Source: Anisodus tanguticus (Eukaryota; Streptophyta; Magnoliopsida; Solanales; Solanaceae). Taken from it: 64,000 nt of DNA. The notes beneath the pieces are model-generated. The model saw nothing but the letters and a program-made list of their open reading frames with translations. It did no database searches and had not been told where the DNA came from. Positions 1-10,685 of this stretch are shown one piece after another; position 1 is the first letter of the stretch, and each line of letters opens with the position of its first letter. The stretch is taken from contig CM067557.1 of assembly GCA_034509755.1 (NCBI GenBank), forward strand, positions 16,352,001-16,416,000. Reading direction: 5' to 3'. Position numbers and translations under genes: made by a program.

Positions 1-108
1 CTTCCGCTACTCTCGGCTCAAATTCCGAGAACCCTTCTCGGTTTCCGGCCGACTTCTTCCTCCTCCCTTCACAAATTTTCTTCCTAATTATCCTATTGTT
101 CTTTCGTT

Positions 109-953
109 ATGTCTACGTAAAAGAACATGTTTCATCTAGCCCTTACAGTTTCCGACATCAGGAACCACATCCCTATTGTTCTTGAGATGGAAAACGTCCA
201 ATACGCGACATGGGCGAAAATTATTCAAAATTCACGCACGCTCGCATCAAGTCCTCCATCACATAATTCCCTCGACACCTGGAACAGAGAAGGTGCCTAA
301 CCCCGAGGAAAATCCTACATTATGGATGACACTTAATGCTACCATTCTCCAGTGGATTTATTCCACTATTTCTACCGACCTCCTACAAACGATCATTGAG
401 CCCGACACTATGACAATGGAAACTTGGAATATGGTGCGTGATATATTCCAAGATAACAAGAATTATCGTGATGTCACCCCCGAGCAGAAATTTTCACATG
501 ATAGATTTTCCTAACGTTTTGGCCTATTGTAAAAGGCTGAAGGAATTGACAGACTAATGCCGTAATGTTGGTGCGCCAGTTACCAATGATCGTCTTGTTC
601 TCCAAATAGTTGCAGGCCTGTCTGAGGCCTATAACGACATTGGCACACCACTTCGTCAAAGTAACCCTCTACCACCATTTTATCAAGCTTGTTCGATGCT
701 CACGTTAGAAGAAGTCGGCTTAGCTAAAAAGGCAGCTACAGGTGAAAATTCCATCGCCATGATGACCACGTCAGACGACCCTCACTCATTCTCCGATAAT
801 TCTGGCCAACACTGCAACAACGGTGATGGCAAAAAGGGTCGAAATCATAAAAATAATGGCAAAAACCGCAGTGGCAATCATTGTGGTAACGGAGGTGGCC
901 GACAAAATGGTGGTAGCGACAGTGGGCCGCAGGACAACTGGTCCCAGCCATGA
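109..953 (+). pseudogene. copia A gag remnant
   Basis: The reading frame starts at the ATG at 109 but meets TAA at the fourth codon; copy K has a serine codon there. The N-terminal copia gag domain then continues to about 215, shifts frame, and runs on in 176-514 (ILQWIYSTISTDLLQ). A second shift and a TAA near 556 precede the C-terminal part at 696-953, which is rich in Asn, Gly and Lys. No CCHC zinc knuckle is visible. Gag normally forms the virus-like particle that packages element RNA; this copy cannot give a full protein. Confidence 0.85.
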
Positions 954-1157
954 GCCCTCTGGCCGTGGAACTGGGTCAATGGCCATTGGCCCAACAATCC
1001 CTAATTTCCTCCCAGCCCTTACCCGGGTAACTGGGCCCAGTTCCATCAATAGGCCAGGCCTAGTTTCTCGGGTCCAAATACTAGTATCAGATTCACTTCT
1101 AGGCCGGGGCCGGGGCTGGGGCCGCAGGCAGATTTGCTTGGGCCTCGGCCTGCGTAG

Positions 1158-2219
1158 GTGCTCCAGGCAGTGGGCCCCACACCAACTCCGATAGATATTG
1201 AGGCCGCAATGCACACGATTGGATTAAATCCTCCAGACGTGAATTGGTTAATGGATACCGGAGCCACTTCTCCCATGACGTCTGACCTAGGTACTCTCTC
1301 GTCTTATTTCAATTTGAGCAAAAAATGTGGTATTATTATTGGTAATGGAAATTCAATTCCAATTCGCGGTTATGGACATACAACTTTGTCTTCCCCACAT
1401 CCACCTCTAGTTTTGAAAAATATCCTTCATGCCCCTAACTTAATTAAAAATTTGGTGTTTGTCCGAAAATTCACCACTGATAATTAGGTTTCTGTTAATT
1501 TTGATCCATTTGGGTTTTCTGTGAAGGATTTCAGAACGGGGATACCTCTAATGAGATGCAATAGTAGGGGAGAGCTTTATCCTATCACAAATATCACCAC
1601 TTCTGCAAGTCAAGCCATACCGTCTACTTTTGCCGCCCTTGCTCCTTCCTTGTGGCATACCCGTTTGGGTCATCCAGGATCGTCTATTAATCTTCTTTAC
1701 ATAAAAATAATTTTATTTCTTGTAAGGATACGCGTAGTACTCCACTTTGTACTTCTTGTCCGTTAGGGAAACATGTTAAATTACCATTTGTAGCCTCTAC
1801 TTCTAGTACATTGATGCCGTTTGAAATTATTCATAGTGATTTATGGACATCCCCCGTGTTAAGTTCTGTGGGCTATCATTATTATATTTTATTTTTGGAT
1901 GATTATTCTAATTTTTTGTGGACCTTTCCTTTATCGAAAAAGTCTCATGTTTTTTCCACATTCTTAAATTTAGAGCATTCACCGTACCCAATTCGAACGG
2001 AAAATTAAAAGTATTCAATGTGATAATGGCAATGAATATGATAATGGGTTGTTTCTGGAACTTTGTGATGCTAAAGGCATAATTTTTCATTTTTCTTGTC
2101 CTCATACGTCCTCACAAAATGGAAAAGCCGAATGAAAAATTTGTACCATTAATAATATTGTCTGAACTTTATTAGCACATGCTTCTGTACCCCCTTCTTT
2201 TTGGCATCATGCACTACAA
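1158..2219 (+). pseudogene. copia A protease and N-terminal integrase remnant
   Basis: The aspartic protease active site DTGAT is intact at about 1254-1268. A TAG at 1485 interrupts the frame. It is followed by the GAG-pre-integrase segment (LWHTRLGHPG, about 1650-1680), which carries the zinc-binding histidines, and by the integrase catalytic core beginning HSDLWTSP near 1830. Another frameshift near 1985 separates the first catalytic Asp region from the second (CDNG near 2020). The expected lysine/arginine codon after SQNGKAE has become TGA near 2133. The enzymes would mature the polyprotein and insert cDNA; neither can be made from this copy. Confidence 0.85.
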
Positions 2220-3197
2220 ATGACTACTTACCTCCTTAACGTACTTCCTACCAAAGGATTAACATCTAAATCTCCTCATAAAGTTCTCTATAATAAGGAT
2301 CCTTCGTATTCTCATCTGAGGGTCTTTGGGTGTTTATGCTATCCACTTTTTCCGTCAACTACAATCAACAAACTTCAGGCTCGTTCTACCGCTTGTGTAT
2401 TTTTGGGTTATCCATTTAATCATCGTGGTTACAAATATTTTGATTTATCATCAAATAAAATCATAATTAGTCGCCATGTTATTTTTTATGTAACCCAATT
2501 TCCTTTTGCTAAAGTGAGCAGTCCCGTGCCGAGCTCATATAATTTTTTAGATGACGAGGTCTCACCATATATTGTTCACCATTTTTCCGACTTGTCCCGT
2601 GACCAAACTACGCCAGCAGGCCCACTACCTACTGGCCCACAGTCTACCGCAACCACTGTTCTGCCGAGTGGGCCGATGACACAGTCTAGTATTGATCTCA
2701 GTATTGTTCCAGTGTTTCAGCCCAATCCCGAGCATGTTACTGTTCCTGTTCCAGTTGTTGGGCCAGTAGGCCGTGGTACTTCTCTGGCATACATTTTGTT
2801 GTATGTCGATGATATTATATTGACTGCTTCATTTGATAATCTGCGCAAGTCTATCATAACACTCCTCAGTTCTGAATTTGCTATGAAAGACTTGGGGCCC
2901 TTGAGTTATTTCTTGGGGATTGTTGTCACTCATCATTCAGGTGGTCTATTTTTATCACAAATGAAGTATGCCGCTGAGATCATTGAAAGAACTGGTATGT
3001 CATTGTGTAAATTTACTTCTACTTCGGTTGATACTAACCCGAAGCTGAGTGCTACATCTGTCACTAAGTTCGAGGATCCCACCCACTATCGCAGCCTTGC
3101 AGAGGCACTTCAGTATCTTACCTTCACAAGGCCTGATATTATTATGCAGCTCAACTGGTGTGTTTATTTATGCATGATCCACAGATTGAGCATATGA
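2220..3197 (+). pseudogene. copia A in-frame integrase-linker-RT fusion ORF (325 aa)
   Basis: This is the longest open frame of element A. Residues about 1-110 are the C-terminal integrase region. Residues about 125-195 are a Pro/Ala/Gly-rich linker. Residues about 196-325 are the second half of reverse transcriptase, starting just before the catalytic YVDD box, followed by the LSYFLG and LTFTRPDI segments. The first half of RT, present in copies K and N, is missing: the linker jumps to YILLYVDD at about 2771-2790. The deletion keeps the reading frame, so a chimera of integrase tail and RT palm is openly encoded. It lacks the RT fingers and is not expected to polymerise. Confidence 0.8.
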
Positions 3198-3331
3198 ATG
3201 AGCTCAAACGCATTATACGATACATCCAGGGCACACTTGATTATGACTTGCATTTGTATCCTACGTATGTGTTTTACACTACTTGTGTCTTACACAGATG
3301 TTGATTGGGGTGGCTGTCCTGATACCAGACG

Positions 3332-3560
3332 CTCGACTTCTGGTTAATGTATGTTTCTTGGGGATAACTTGGTCTCATGGTCTACAAAATGACAAGCTAC
3401 ATTATCAAGATCCAGTGCAGAGGTCGAGTATCGAGGCGTGGCGAATGTGGTGTCAGAATCATGTTGGCTGCGTAATCTTTTGTTAGAACTACACTTTCTT
3501 ATTTAGAAAACTACGTTGGTCTACTGTGATAATGTTAGTGCAGTTTATCTTTCTCGCAAT
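3332..3560 (+). repeat. Left copy of 229-bp direct duplication in RNase H
   Basis: The segment starts CTCGACTTCTGGTTAATG and is repeated at 4784-5012 with scattered substitutions. Both copies end at the same RNase H position (CTTTCTsGCAAT). The two flank a 1,223-bp unrelated insert. Confidence 0.9.
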
Positions 3561-4783
3561 TGTTAAGTAGATTTTAGTACTAGTTTAGAGTGTGTTTTAG
3601 GGAGTCTTTTAGTTGTTTTGTGCAGTATTATGCGTGTGTTTAGTGTTTTTAGGTTTTAAGTGATTCAGAAAGGAAATAGGCGGTTATTGAGGATAAAAAT
3701 GTATACCTGGGCACAAGAAATAAGTCAAAGAAGCCCTGGGAAGCTCGGAAAGCAATTTAAACGAATTTCAGACGAAGAAGGCTAAAGACCCGCAGCGCAA
3801 CAAGTTGAAGAGCCGCGGCGCTATAGCGCCGCAGTGCTCAACACTAGCACCGAGGCGCCCCTCTGGCAGTAAGCACATGATCTTCAAAAGTGAATTAGAG
3901 TCGCGGCGCCGACAACGTCAGGGAAGCGAAAAACCTAAATTTAACAAGGGCAAAAAGGTCCATTTTGGGGGTTTTTCGTGATATATATATTGGGGGAAAC
4001 ATTTTTTCTGAGAGGGTGGTTTTTTTGGGGACGCTTTGGAGGCAAGAAACAAGTTAACAAGGAGCCATTAGAGACATCTATTGTTCAAGTTCTTTTCCTT
4101 TTCTTTACTTGAATTCAGTTCATGTTGGATATTAAGTTAATTAGTTCTTAGCATGACTATGAACATTACTTTTATTAGGGTTTTCCATTGAATCACTTGA
4201 AACTCTATTATGAATTAATGCATTGTTAATGTTCTTCTTCATCTATTAAGATCTTTTCAACTTGGGTTTATTGAATGAGAATTAATTGGCCATTAGTTTT
4301 CATTACCTATATGATTTCAAATCAAGATCTGAAAATGGAGATTTGAATATGCTATAGTTGATTAGACTAGGTTTAATCTTGAACGAGAGTATCACGATTG
4401 CATGTGTAGTTGTTTTGGTTATTGATCTTAATCCTCCTATATGGTTGAACTTATCATAGAAATATAGAAAGTTCTCACTTAGGTTGAGTTTTTATATGCC
4501 CTAACCGGAATATAGAACATATCAGTTAACATGCTATCTTAATAAGAAGAAGAATCGTTAGTCCTGCATTAATGAATGATAGAGCGGAAAGTTGAGGAGA
4601 TTGGAAATCCTAATTCCTTCATTACTGAATTAAACCTCGTGTATTTTCATTACTATCTTATTTCTGCAATTTACTTTAGTTTGTTAATTCTGTAGTTTAG
4701 AAAGCATCACCTATATTCATTAGCCAAATATAAACCAAAGATTAGTTAATTGGTACTTGATAAATTAGTCTCTGTGGACGATA
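3561..4783. mobile_element. LTR-like insert between duplicated RNase H segments
   Basis: The insert begins TGTTAAGTAG and ends CTGTGGACGATA, running directly into CTCGACTT. It has no open frame of note. A GC-rich patch with GCGGCGCTATAGCGCCGC lies at about 3810-3835, and the rest is AT-rich with a TATA-like stretch near 3980. The TG start and the closing words look like a plant LTR, possibly of Ty3/gypsy type, but no matching partner LTR or polyprotein is seen. It is better read as an LTR fragment than as a whole element. Confidence 0.5.
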
Positions 4784-5012
4784 CTCGACTTCTGGTTAAT
4801 GTATGTTTCTTGGGGATAACTTAGTCTCATGGTGTGCAAAATGACAAGCTACATTATCAAGATCTAGTGCAGAGGTCGAGTATCGAGGCGTGGCGAATGT
4901 GGTGTCAGAATCATGTTGGTTGCGTAGTCTTTTGTTAGAACTACACTTTCCTATTCAGAAAGCTACCTTGATCTACTGTGATAATGTTAGTGCAGTTTAT
5001 CTTTCTGGCAAT
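4784..5012 (+). repeat. Right copy of 229-bp direct duplication in RNase H
   Basis: Partner of 3332-3560. The right copy continues seamlessly into the rest of the RNase H domain, so it is the copy that remained joined to the element's 3' part. Confidence 0.9.
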
Positions 5013-5219
5013 CCGGTCCAACATCAACGCACTAAACATATCGAGATTGATATTCACTTTGTTCACGAAAAGGTAGCTTGTGGACAAATACACGTCTTAC
5101 ATGTGCCCTCGCGATACCAAATTGCTGACATCTTTACGAAGGACCTTCCCTCGGTTTTATTTGAATATTTTAGGGACAGTCTCAGCGTACGACAACCGCC
5201 CGCTATGACTGCGGGGGTG

Positions 5220-5448
5220 TGATAGAATTCCGTGTATACCCCTATGATATACACGGTTTTAACTAGTCTTGTACCATAAATAGAAATTGTAAATTATGTT
5301 GTATAATTACCATAATTGTAGAATTCTTGTACAAGTAAAACTAGAATATTAGAAGTTTAGTAGGAATATGATTTTTCATATTTGGAGATTGTAACTTGTA
5401 TATATACCTATTCATTCAATAAAAATAATCAAGGAATTAATTCTTTCA
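5220..5448 (+). repeat. 3' LTR of copia A
   Basis: The LTR starts TGATAGAATT immediately after the polypurine tract and ends TTCTTTCA, with TG and CA termini (229 bp). CCGTGTAT and ATACACGG pair as a short hairpin at 5230-5256. The 5' LTR is outside the window, so neither LTR divergence nor the target duplication can be read. The 5 bp after the LTR are GATAT. Confidence 0.85.
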
Positions 5449-5570
5449 GATATTGAAAAAAACTTTTATAATGTCAGTGTATATAACTTAAAGTCAATCA
5501 TTCTTACAAGATTAAATTTTGCATTGCTGCTCAAATTTCATCCATAAGACCTCCAACTTTTGCAGCTTAC

Positions 5571-6102
5571 ATAATAGGCTGTAACAACACCAGCTGAATC
5601 ACCTCCCACCAATTTGAAATTCATGCTAAACCAACCAAATCTGTATCTCTGCCTGGTCATAAATCCACAGCCTATAACAAAAAATACATCAAAGTTAGCA
5701 AGAACTTTAAGGATCAAATGTCAAAAATAAATTAAAAAAATATATGTTCTATAATAATCATTCTCTGTAATAATATTATACTATAACATACAACAAAAAA
5801 ATTTGGAAGCGATTTTCCTGTTATTTTATATTATATATATTATAATATATGTTTTTCATAAAAATATTTCGCTATAACAGTAAAACAATATCTGAACAAA
5901 CAGCGTTATTATAGAGAGATTTGATTCCTGTTTTGTTGTCTAAGGAGAGATGCCAGATCTGTCCATCTTCAGAAGTCTTGAAGTGAGACTCAGGACAGTC
6001 ACTTTTACTAAAGTTGTCCTCAAATGAACCTTTAATAACTTCAGCTTTGGACAATGAGAAGAAAATAGCAATTACAGCTGCAAGTAAAAGAATATCAGCC
6101 AT
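5571..6102 (-). pseudogene. XTH-like gene (xyloglucan endotransglucosylase/hydrolase), 5' exons, splice-defective
   Basis: Exon 1 (6102-5928) encodes a signal peptide (MADILLLAAVIAIFFSLSKA) and the start of the GH16 domain, with SFEDNF and IWHLSLDNKTG. Exon 2 (5671-5571) joins in phase to give GCGFMTRQRYRFGWFSM and KLVGGDSAGVVTAYY, the strand before the catalytic segment of XTH enzymes. The exon 2 acceptor (TTATAG) and donor (GTAAGC) are good. The exon 1 donor reads CAG|GAATCA where CAG|GTATCA would be expected, so the essential T is A. XTHs cut and rejoin xyloglucan in the cell wall. The exon with the DEIDFEFLG-type catalytic site is not in the window. It would lie left of copia A, which begins only about 120 bp beyond exon 2, so the retroelement probably sits in intron 2. 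The wording recalls the XTH8-type subgroup, which is tentative. Confidence 0.85.
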
Positions 6103-6295
6103 TGAAAAGCCTTTCTCTCCATTTTTTCTTGAATGAATTCCTCTTGGGATCCCCTGGATTCTGGACAGACTAAGGAGCCATAATAAATGGTCCTCTTAAC
6201 TATTACAAGGGAAAAATTGGCTATAAAAATCACAGTATTGTAATCTGTTTGACTTAATAAAGAGTTAATGGTAAAACAATACTTGTGAACTATCA
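6103..6295 (-). promoter_or_regulatory. Upstream region of the XTH-like gene, cut off by hAT C
   Basis: About 190 bp of upstream sequence separates the XTH ATG from the hAT insertion site. No decisive TATA box could be fixed. The promoter is therefore truncated or displaced by 3.4 kb. Confidence 0.4.
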
Positions 6296-6303
6296 CTTTT
6301 TTG

Positions 6304-9300
6304 TAGGCCTGGCCAGTGGGCCGGGCTCGGGTCTGGCGGGGTCGGGGTCGGGGCGGGACGAGCGAAGGGGTCGGGGTCGGGTCTGGCGGGACTTGCTCCA
6401 GTCCCGTCCCGATCCCGATCCCGTCGGAATCGTGTCGGGGCGGGGTCCGGCGGGTTTCCTTTTTTTTTTTTAAAAAAAATAACATATGTATAAAAAAAAA
6501 ACTCAATAAACAAGACAAGATAGTGTAATAAAACATCCCAAAGCTGTTTTTGTGCATCTTATATTATTTAATAGACATGATTTTTTTGTAATACAAATAC
6601 AATTGTCTAAAAAGTAAAATCTAAATTGCAACTTTGTGGTGTTGTCCAAAAGTTGCAAATTACATAATAAAATTGCAATTAAAAAAATTACATTCTCAAA
6701 AAAACCTGTTCTAATTGCTTGATGATTTCCTGTGGTTCTTCGGTTGGAATTGGTATTTGTTGGTCAAATTGATCTACGTCGCTTCCACCACCTTCGGATA
6801 AGATTTCGTTGTAGTTTTCGTCTTCTTCTTCGTTGATCTCCGGTTGACCGCACCTTCTCCGCTCCGCTCATATCCAATCTCTGAATAATACTGCAATTTC
6901 CAAGCTGTCTCCGGCTAATGAGTGTCTGTGGTCTCCTATTTGATATCTCGCAGGCGAGAAAAAGCGCTTTCGACGCTTGATGACGCTTGAATGTTCAAAA
7001 CATCTCGGGCCATCAATGAAAGTGTCGGAAAGGTCTTCTCATTCCCCCTCCAGTATTTCAACAAGTCTTCATGTCCATCTTCATTGATAACTTCTTGGTA
7101 CGGTACAGAACCCTGCAAAACAAAAATATCCAACTCGCTAATTTGGTTAGTAGTAGAGGTACGGCCGCACCTTCTATTTCTAAGGCTTTCAATACTAGCC
7201 GCAGAAACAACATGTATTTTGTGAGGTTGTGTTGAAGATGAAGAAGATGGTATGGAAGCCGGTAAGTTACTAGCATTTTCTTGTTGATAAAATCTATATA
7301 TTTTTTTGCATTGGTGTTCTACGCTAGACAACACTTCTTCTTTAGTTTGTTCAATAGGTGGTGGGTGATTTAGATTTTTAGGACTTGGAGGTGGTAGTAC
7401 TTCTATACAATCGTAAATAGTTTCAATTAGTGATTTAGTACTGTCTATTTTAATAGTAGGATTTAAAACAGAACCAATAATATAAATCGTGGGAATAGGA
7501 ATAAAATATTTTTTTATTTTGACAAATATTTTTTTAATAGCTGCCTTATAAGCTGGTTTTTCCATATATTTACTAAGTAATAAAAATATTAGAGTTATAT
7601 AAAACAACATAGTTGAAATAGTAGGTTAATATATACCGGAAAATTCTTTTGTTGCTTGAAAAAATTTCTCTAAAAATACAATAAGTTCGGAAATTTTTAC
7701 CCAATCACTATCTAAAATCATATCAGCTTGATTTTGATTATGAGAGTTAAAAAATAAAGTTATAGGTTTTCTATAGTCATAAGCAACAAGTAGTTGCTCG
7801 TCTAAAGAATTCCACCTAGTGGATACTTCTTGTGGAATTTTTCTATAAGATAGTCCACAATCGTGACAAGTTTTTTTATATTCTTTTCTACGTTGTACTT
7901 TATTACTTTTAAAAATAAAGTTTATAGCAAATTGTATTTTACAAAGAATGTCTTCAAAAAGTGATAGACCATCCTTTACAATTAAGTTATATATATGGCA
8001 CGCGCATTTTATATGAAAATGATCTGGAAAAGATGGAGTTAAACTATTTTTTAAAATTGTAATTGCGTAATTGTTAGAAGAAGCGTTATCTAATGTAATA
8101 GTCATAATTTTATCGGTTATTCCGTAATAATGGCACACTTGATAAATATTATCTGCAATAAAAGTACCAGTGTGCCTATCATCTATATATCTATACGCTA
8201 AAATACGTTTTTGCATAGACCATTTATAATCTATCCAATGACAAGTTACAATTAAATAATCATGGCCGTTAGTACTACGACCTATATCAGACGTGATAGA
8301 TACTTTGCCATTAAAATGATATAATGAATAACGTAAATATTGTTGATATTCATGCGCGAATTTAAATACATCTCTCTTAACAGTTGATCTAGGAAAACCG
8401 TTAAAAGCAGGATTATATATATCTCTAATGTAATGAATAAAATCGGGAGATGAAGAAAATGAAAAAGGCAAACCCTCCACAGCAACTAATTTTGATATTG
8501 CTTCCCTATCTCTATGTTTATTGTATTTAGAGCCTACAATTCCCCCCGTCATAGGGTTAATTTGACCCTGTACTTGGTCCGGGACAGTATCAATATGTCA
8601 ACCTTGTCCCGATGGAGCGGGCGTTTGCTCACCCGGTTTTGAAGCATGGTATTGGGCATACCTAGCTAGATGAGCACTTACTACGTGTCTAATTAAACCC
8701 CCCGTCCCACCGTGACCTTTTCCAGTTTTAAATTTTAAAACATTTTTACAAATTTTACATATAGCTACTTGATTCTCTACGTCCCTATCAAAAAATGTCC
8801 ATACATCTGATTTTAATGGTCGTTTTGCTGGACCTCGTCTCATACTAGAGGGAATAGGAGGTATTTCAGTTGAAGGTGCACTAGTGGGTGTGTTGTCATC
8901 AACATTAGTGGGTGTATCATCTAGATCATCGTCTAAATTAAAGTCTTCTTGAGTTCCAGAAAATAGTTCCTCGTCTAAATCTAATGGTATTGTAGGAAAA
9001 TGTTGAGTATCAACAAAATCATCCTGTGTAGGAATAAGATGACTAGAAGAAGTACCCTTGCCCTGGTTGCCGCCCTACTAGAAGAAGCACCCTTACCCTT
9101 TAACATACCTCTTAATCCTTTCATTTTAATTATGATAATAAATAATTAAAGACAATAAAATTAAGTGCGCTAAATAAAATAAACAAACAATAATAATTTA
9201 ATGAAGGAACGAATGTACCAAATGCCGACGTAACGTCGACGTGTAATCGAGAGGTTGAAAATTGAAACTTTGCTTGATGGAAGATCCTCAAGCTAGTTGC

Positions 9301-9746
9301 CAACTTTACTCCCAATTCCCAAATGAATAAATAAAATTGAATATTTAGTAAACAATGTAGACTTGTAGAGAGATATATTGAGAGATTAGAGAGATTGTAG
9401 GAAGATTTGTGAGAAAGATGAAGAGAAAATGTGTTATTTATAGTTGAAAAATTGGGTTAAAGTGTAAATATAATAACTTATGGGTTAAAAATAAATATTA
9501 AGGGGTAGGGGGGAGGCCTAAAATGGTCGTTGGCCAACGGCCATATTTGCAAAGGGGGGACAAAGGGCGGGGTCGGGCTCGGGCTCGGGGCGGGGTCGGG
9601 GCGGGCGGGCCTGGGGCGGGCTCGGGTCTGGCGGGACGAGACATTGTCCCGTCCCGAGTTCGAGTCCCGCTACCATTTTTTTTTTTAGCCGGGTCGGGGC
9701 GGGCTCGGGACGGGGTCGGGCCGTCCCGGCCCACTAGCCACCCTTA
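6304..9746 (-). mobile_element. hAT transposon C, 3,443 bp, with exact 8-bp target duplication
   Basis: The element is flanked by CTTTTTTG at 6296-6303 and again at 9747-9754, an exact 8-bp duplication typical of hAT. The terminal inverted repeats are TAGGCCTGGCCAGTGGGCCG on the left and TAAGGGTGGCTAGTGGGCCG (reverse complement) on the right, with four mismatches over 20 positions. Subterminal regions (about 6310-6455 and 9560-9735) are extremely GC-rich and full of GGGGCGGG and CGGGTC words, unlike the AT-rich surroundings. The transposase is on the minus strand and damaged. A deleted sister copy starts at 61782 in the opposite orientation. Confidence 0.95.
6688..9124 (-). pseudogene. hAT transposase (element C), broken
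   Basis: The reading order from ATG 9124 is a Lys/Gly/Ser-rich N-terminus, an acidic stretch, and a BED zinc finger at about 8820-8680 (CKIC, then HVVSAH). The catalytic core at 8552-7626 contains SDIGRS, LDNASS, CACHIYNLIVKDG and STRWNS. The hAT C-terminal dimerisation region lies at about 7200-6940. Damage is an extra 2 bp near 9070 compared with the sister copy, a TGA at about 8598 right after the BED finger, a TAA at 7626-7628 (TAT in the sister), and a frameshift near 6965 at the SESAFS motif. The frame ends at 6688. The protein would cut and paste the element; this copy cannot make it. Confidence 0.92.
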
Positions 9747-9805
9747 CTTTTTTGCGAGTTTCACACCCCCAACTATCAACTATTTCCTTCCTGAAATATT
9801 ATTTA

Positions 9806-10050
9806 TTCCGTCCCATTTTAAATGTCTTACTTTGACTTGACACAAAGTTTAAGGAATAAAAGAAAACTTTTGAATCTTGTGATCCTAAATTAAAGATATG
9901 TGTAATATACTAAAATGTCCTTTGAATCTTGTAATTTTAAACTTGTCGTGCAGGTTGTTTGAATTGTCAACTTACTAAATATAAAAATAGGCTCTCTTTT
10001 TGGGACAAACCGAAAAAGATAGTAAGACACTTAAATTGGAACGGAAGAAG
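9806..10050. mobile_element. Stowaway-type MITE (Tc1/mariner), 245 bp
   Basis: The left end reads TTCCGTCCCATTTTAAATGT. The reverse complement of the right end reads CTTCTTCCGTTCCAATTTAA, followed by GTGTCTTAC. TA dinucleotides lie on both sides (9804-9805 and 10051-10052). The CTCCGTCCC-like terminus and TA target are Stowaway hallmarks. It has no coding capacity. Confidence 0.75.
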
Positions 10051-10052
10051 TA

Positions 10053-10685
10053 TCATCTATGTATTAAAACACATCTCGAAACTGGTTAGGTCAATTATCA
10101 ATTGTTCTCCTCCCCTACCTGAACTATCACTTAGACGTGTTTTAATACATAAACAATGATTGTTTAGATAGAAAAAGAGAACAACTGATAATTTAAATGT
10201 GAAACTTGCGAAAATAATAATAATTTCAGATATATTTTTGATCATTATTTCTTTAATAAAATAAAATTTCAAGATAAACATGTTTGGTTATTCTTTCAGT
10301 AACAATGTTGACACGTTTCTTAGGTGGCGTTTTCCTGGAAATTTGCAAAAACCATGTACGTAAAGTTCAGTTTTTAATTTTGCAAACTTTGTTAGTTCGA
10401 GTTGTTCTTGCAACCAGAAAAAAGTTAAAGTAACTCAAACAAATTACAGAGATTGCAAAAACTTGAAAAAAAACTGCAAACTATGTTTTAAATTTAATTA
10501 AAGTAAATTACTAAGAATTATAGTCTCGTGATATCAATGAAAATATTACTAATAATAAGTGTGTGTTTGAAAAATTAACAGAAAAATTTGTCTCTTGAAA
10601 CATATATAACAGAAAAATTAAAAGAAAACAAAATCTGAAGCCTTCCTAACAATTTGTCTCTTGAAACATTTTGCACAGTCATAAC
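10053..10685. other. AT-rich intergenic stretch, nothing recognised
   Basis: No open frame, repeat or RNA gene could be supported here. It separates the MITE from copia E. Confidence 0.5.

Larger units (their letters stand above)
3198..5219 (+). pseudogene. copia A RNase H remnant, interrupted
   Basis: Copia RNase H segments appear in shifting frames: the DADWGGCPDTR motif is degraded to DVDWGGCPDTR around 3297-3330, and the SSAEVEYRG-like part lies near 3410-3440. The domain is broken at 3560 and restarts from its middle at 4784. The ORF at 4890-5222 gives the C-terminal part (CDNVSAVYLSGNPVQHQRTKH, IADIFTKDLP) and ends at the polypurine tract. RNase H would remove the RNA strand during reverse transcription; this copy cannot. 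Confidence 0.82.
1..5448 (+). mobile_element. Ty1/copia LTR retrotransposon A, decayed, 5' end outside window
   Basis: Remnants appear in the copia order gag, protease, integrase, reverse transcriptase, RNase H, followed by a polypurine tract (GACTGCGGGGGTG, 5207-5219) and a 3' LTR. Bases 1-108 resemble the 5' leader of copy K near 29725-29826. The 5' LTR and primer-binding site lie outside the window. The body has frameshifts, stops, a deletion of the N-terminal half of reverse transcriptase, and a duplication plus foreign insert in RNase H. The integrase-RT order is diagnostic of copia. The pol wording resembles the RE1/RE2-type plant proteins; an exact lineage call would need a tree. The element cannot be autonomous. 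Confidence 0.93.

Noticed and set aside
3561..4783. Reading the insert in copia A as a complete retroelement
   Set aside because: It has no coding region, no second LTR, and no short target duplication; only LTR-like ends are visible.
6265..6557. Overlapping Arg/Pro-rich open frames at the hAT end
   Set aside because: They come from the GC-rich subterminal repeats and appear in both strands and several frames, so they are composition artefacts.
9498..9840. Gly/Arg/Pro-rich open frames at the right end of hAT C
   Set aside because: Same cause: GC-rich terminal arrays, open in both directions.
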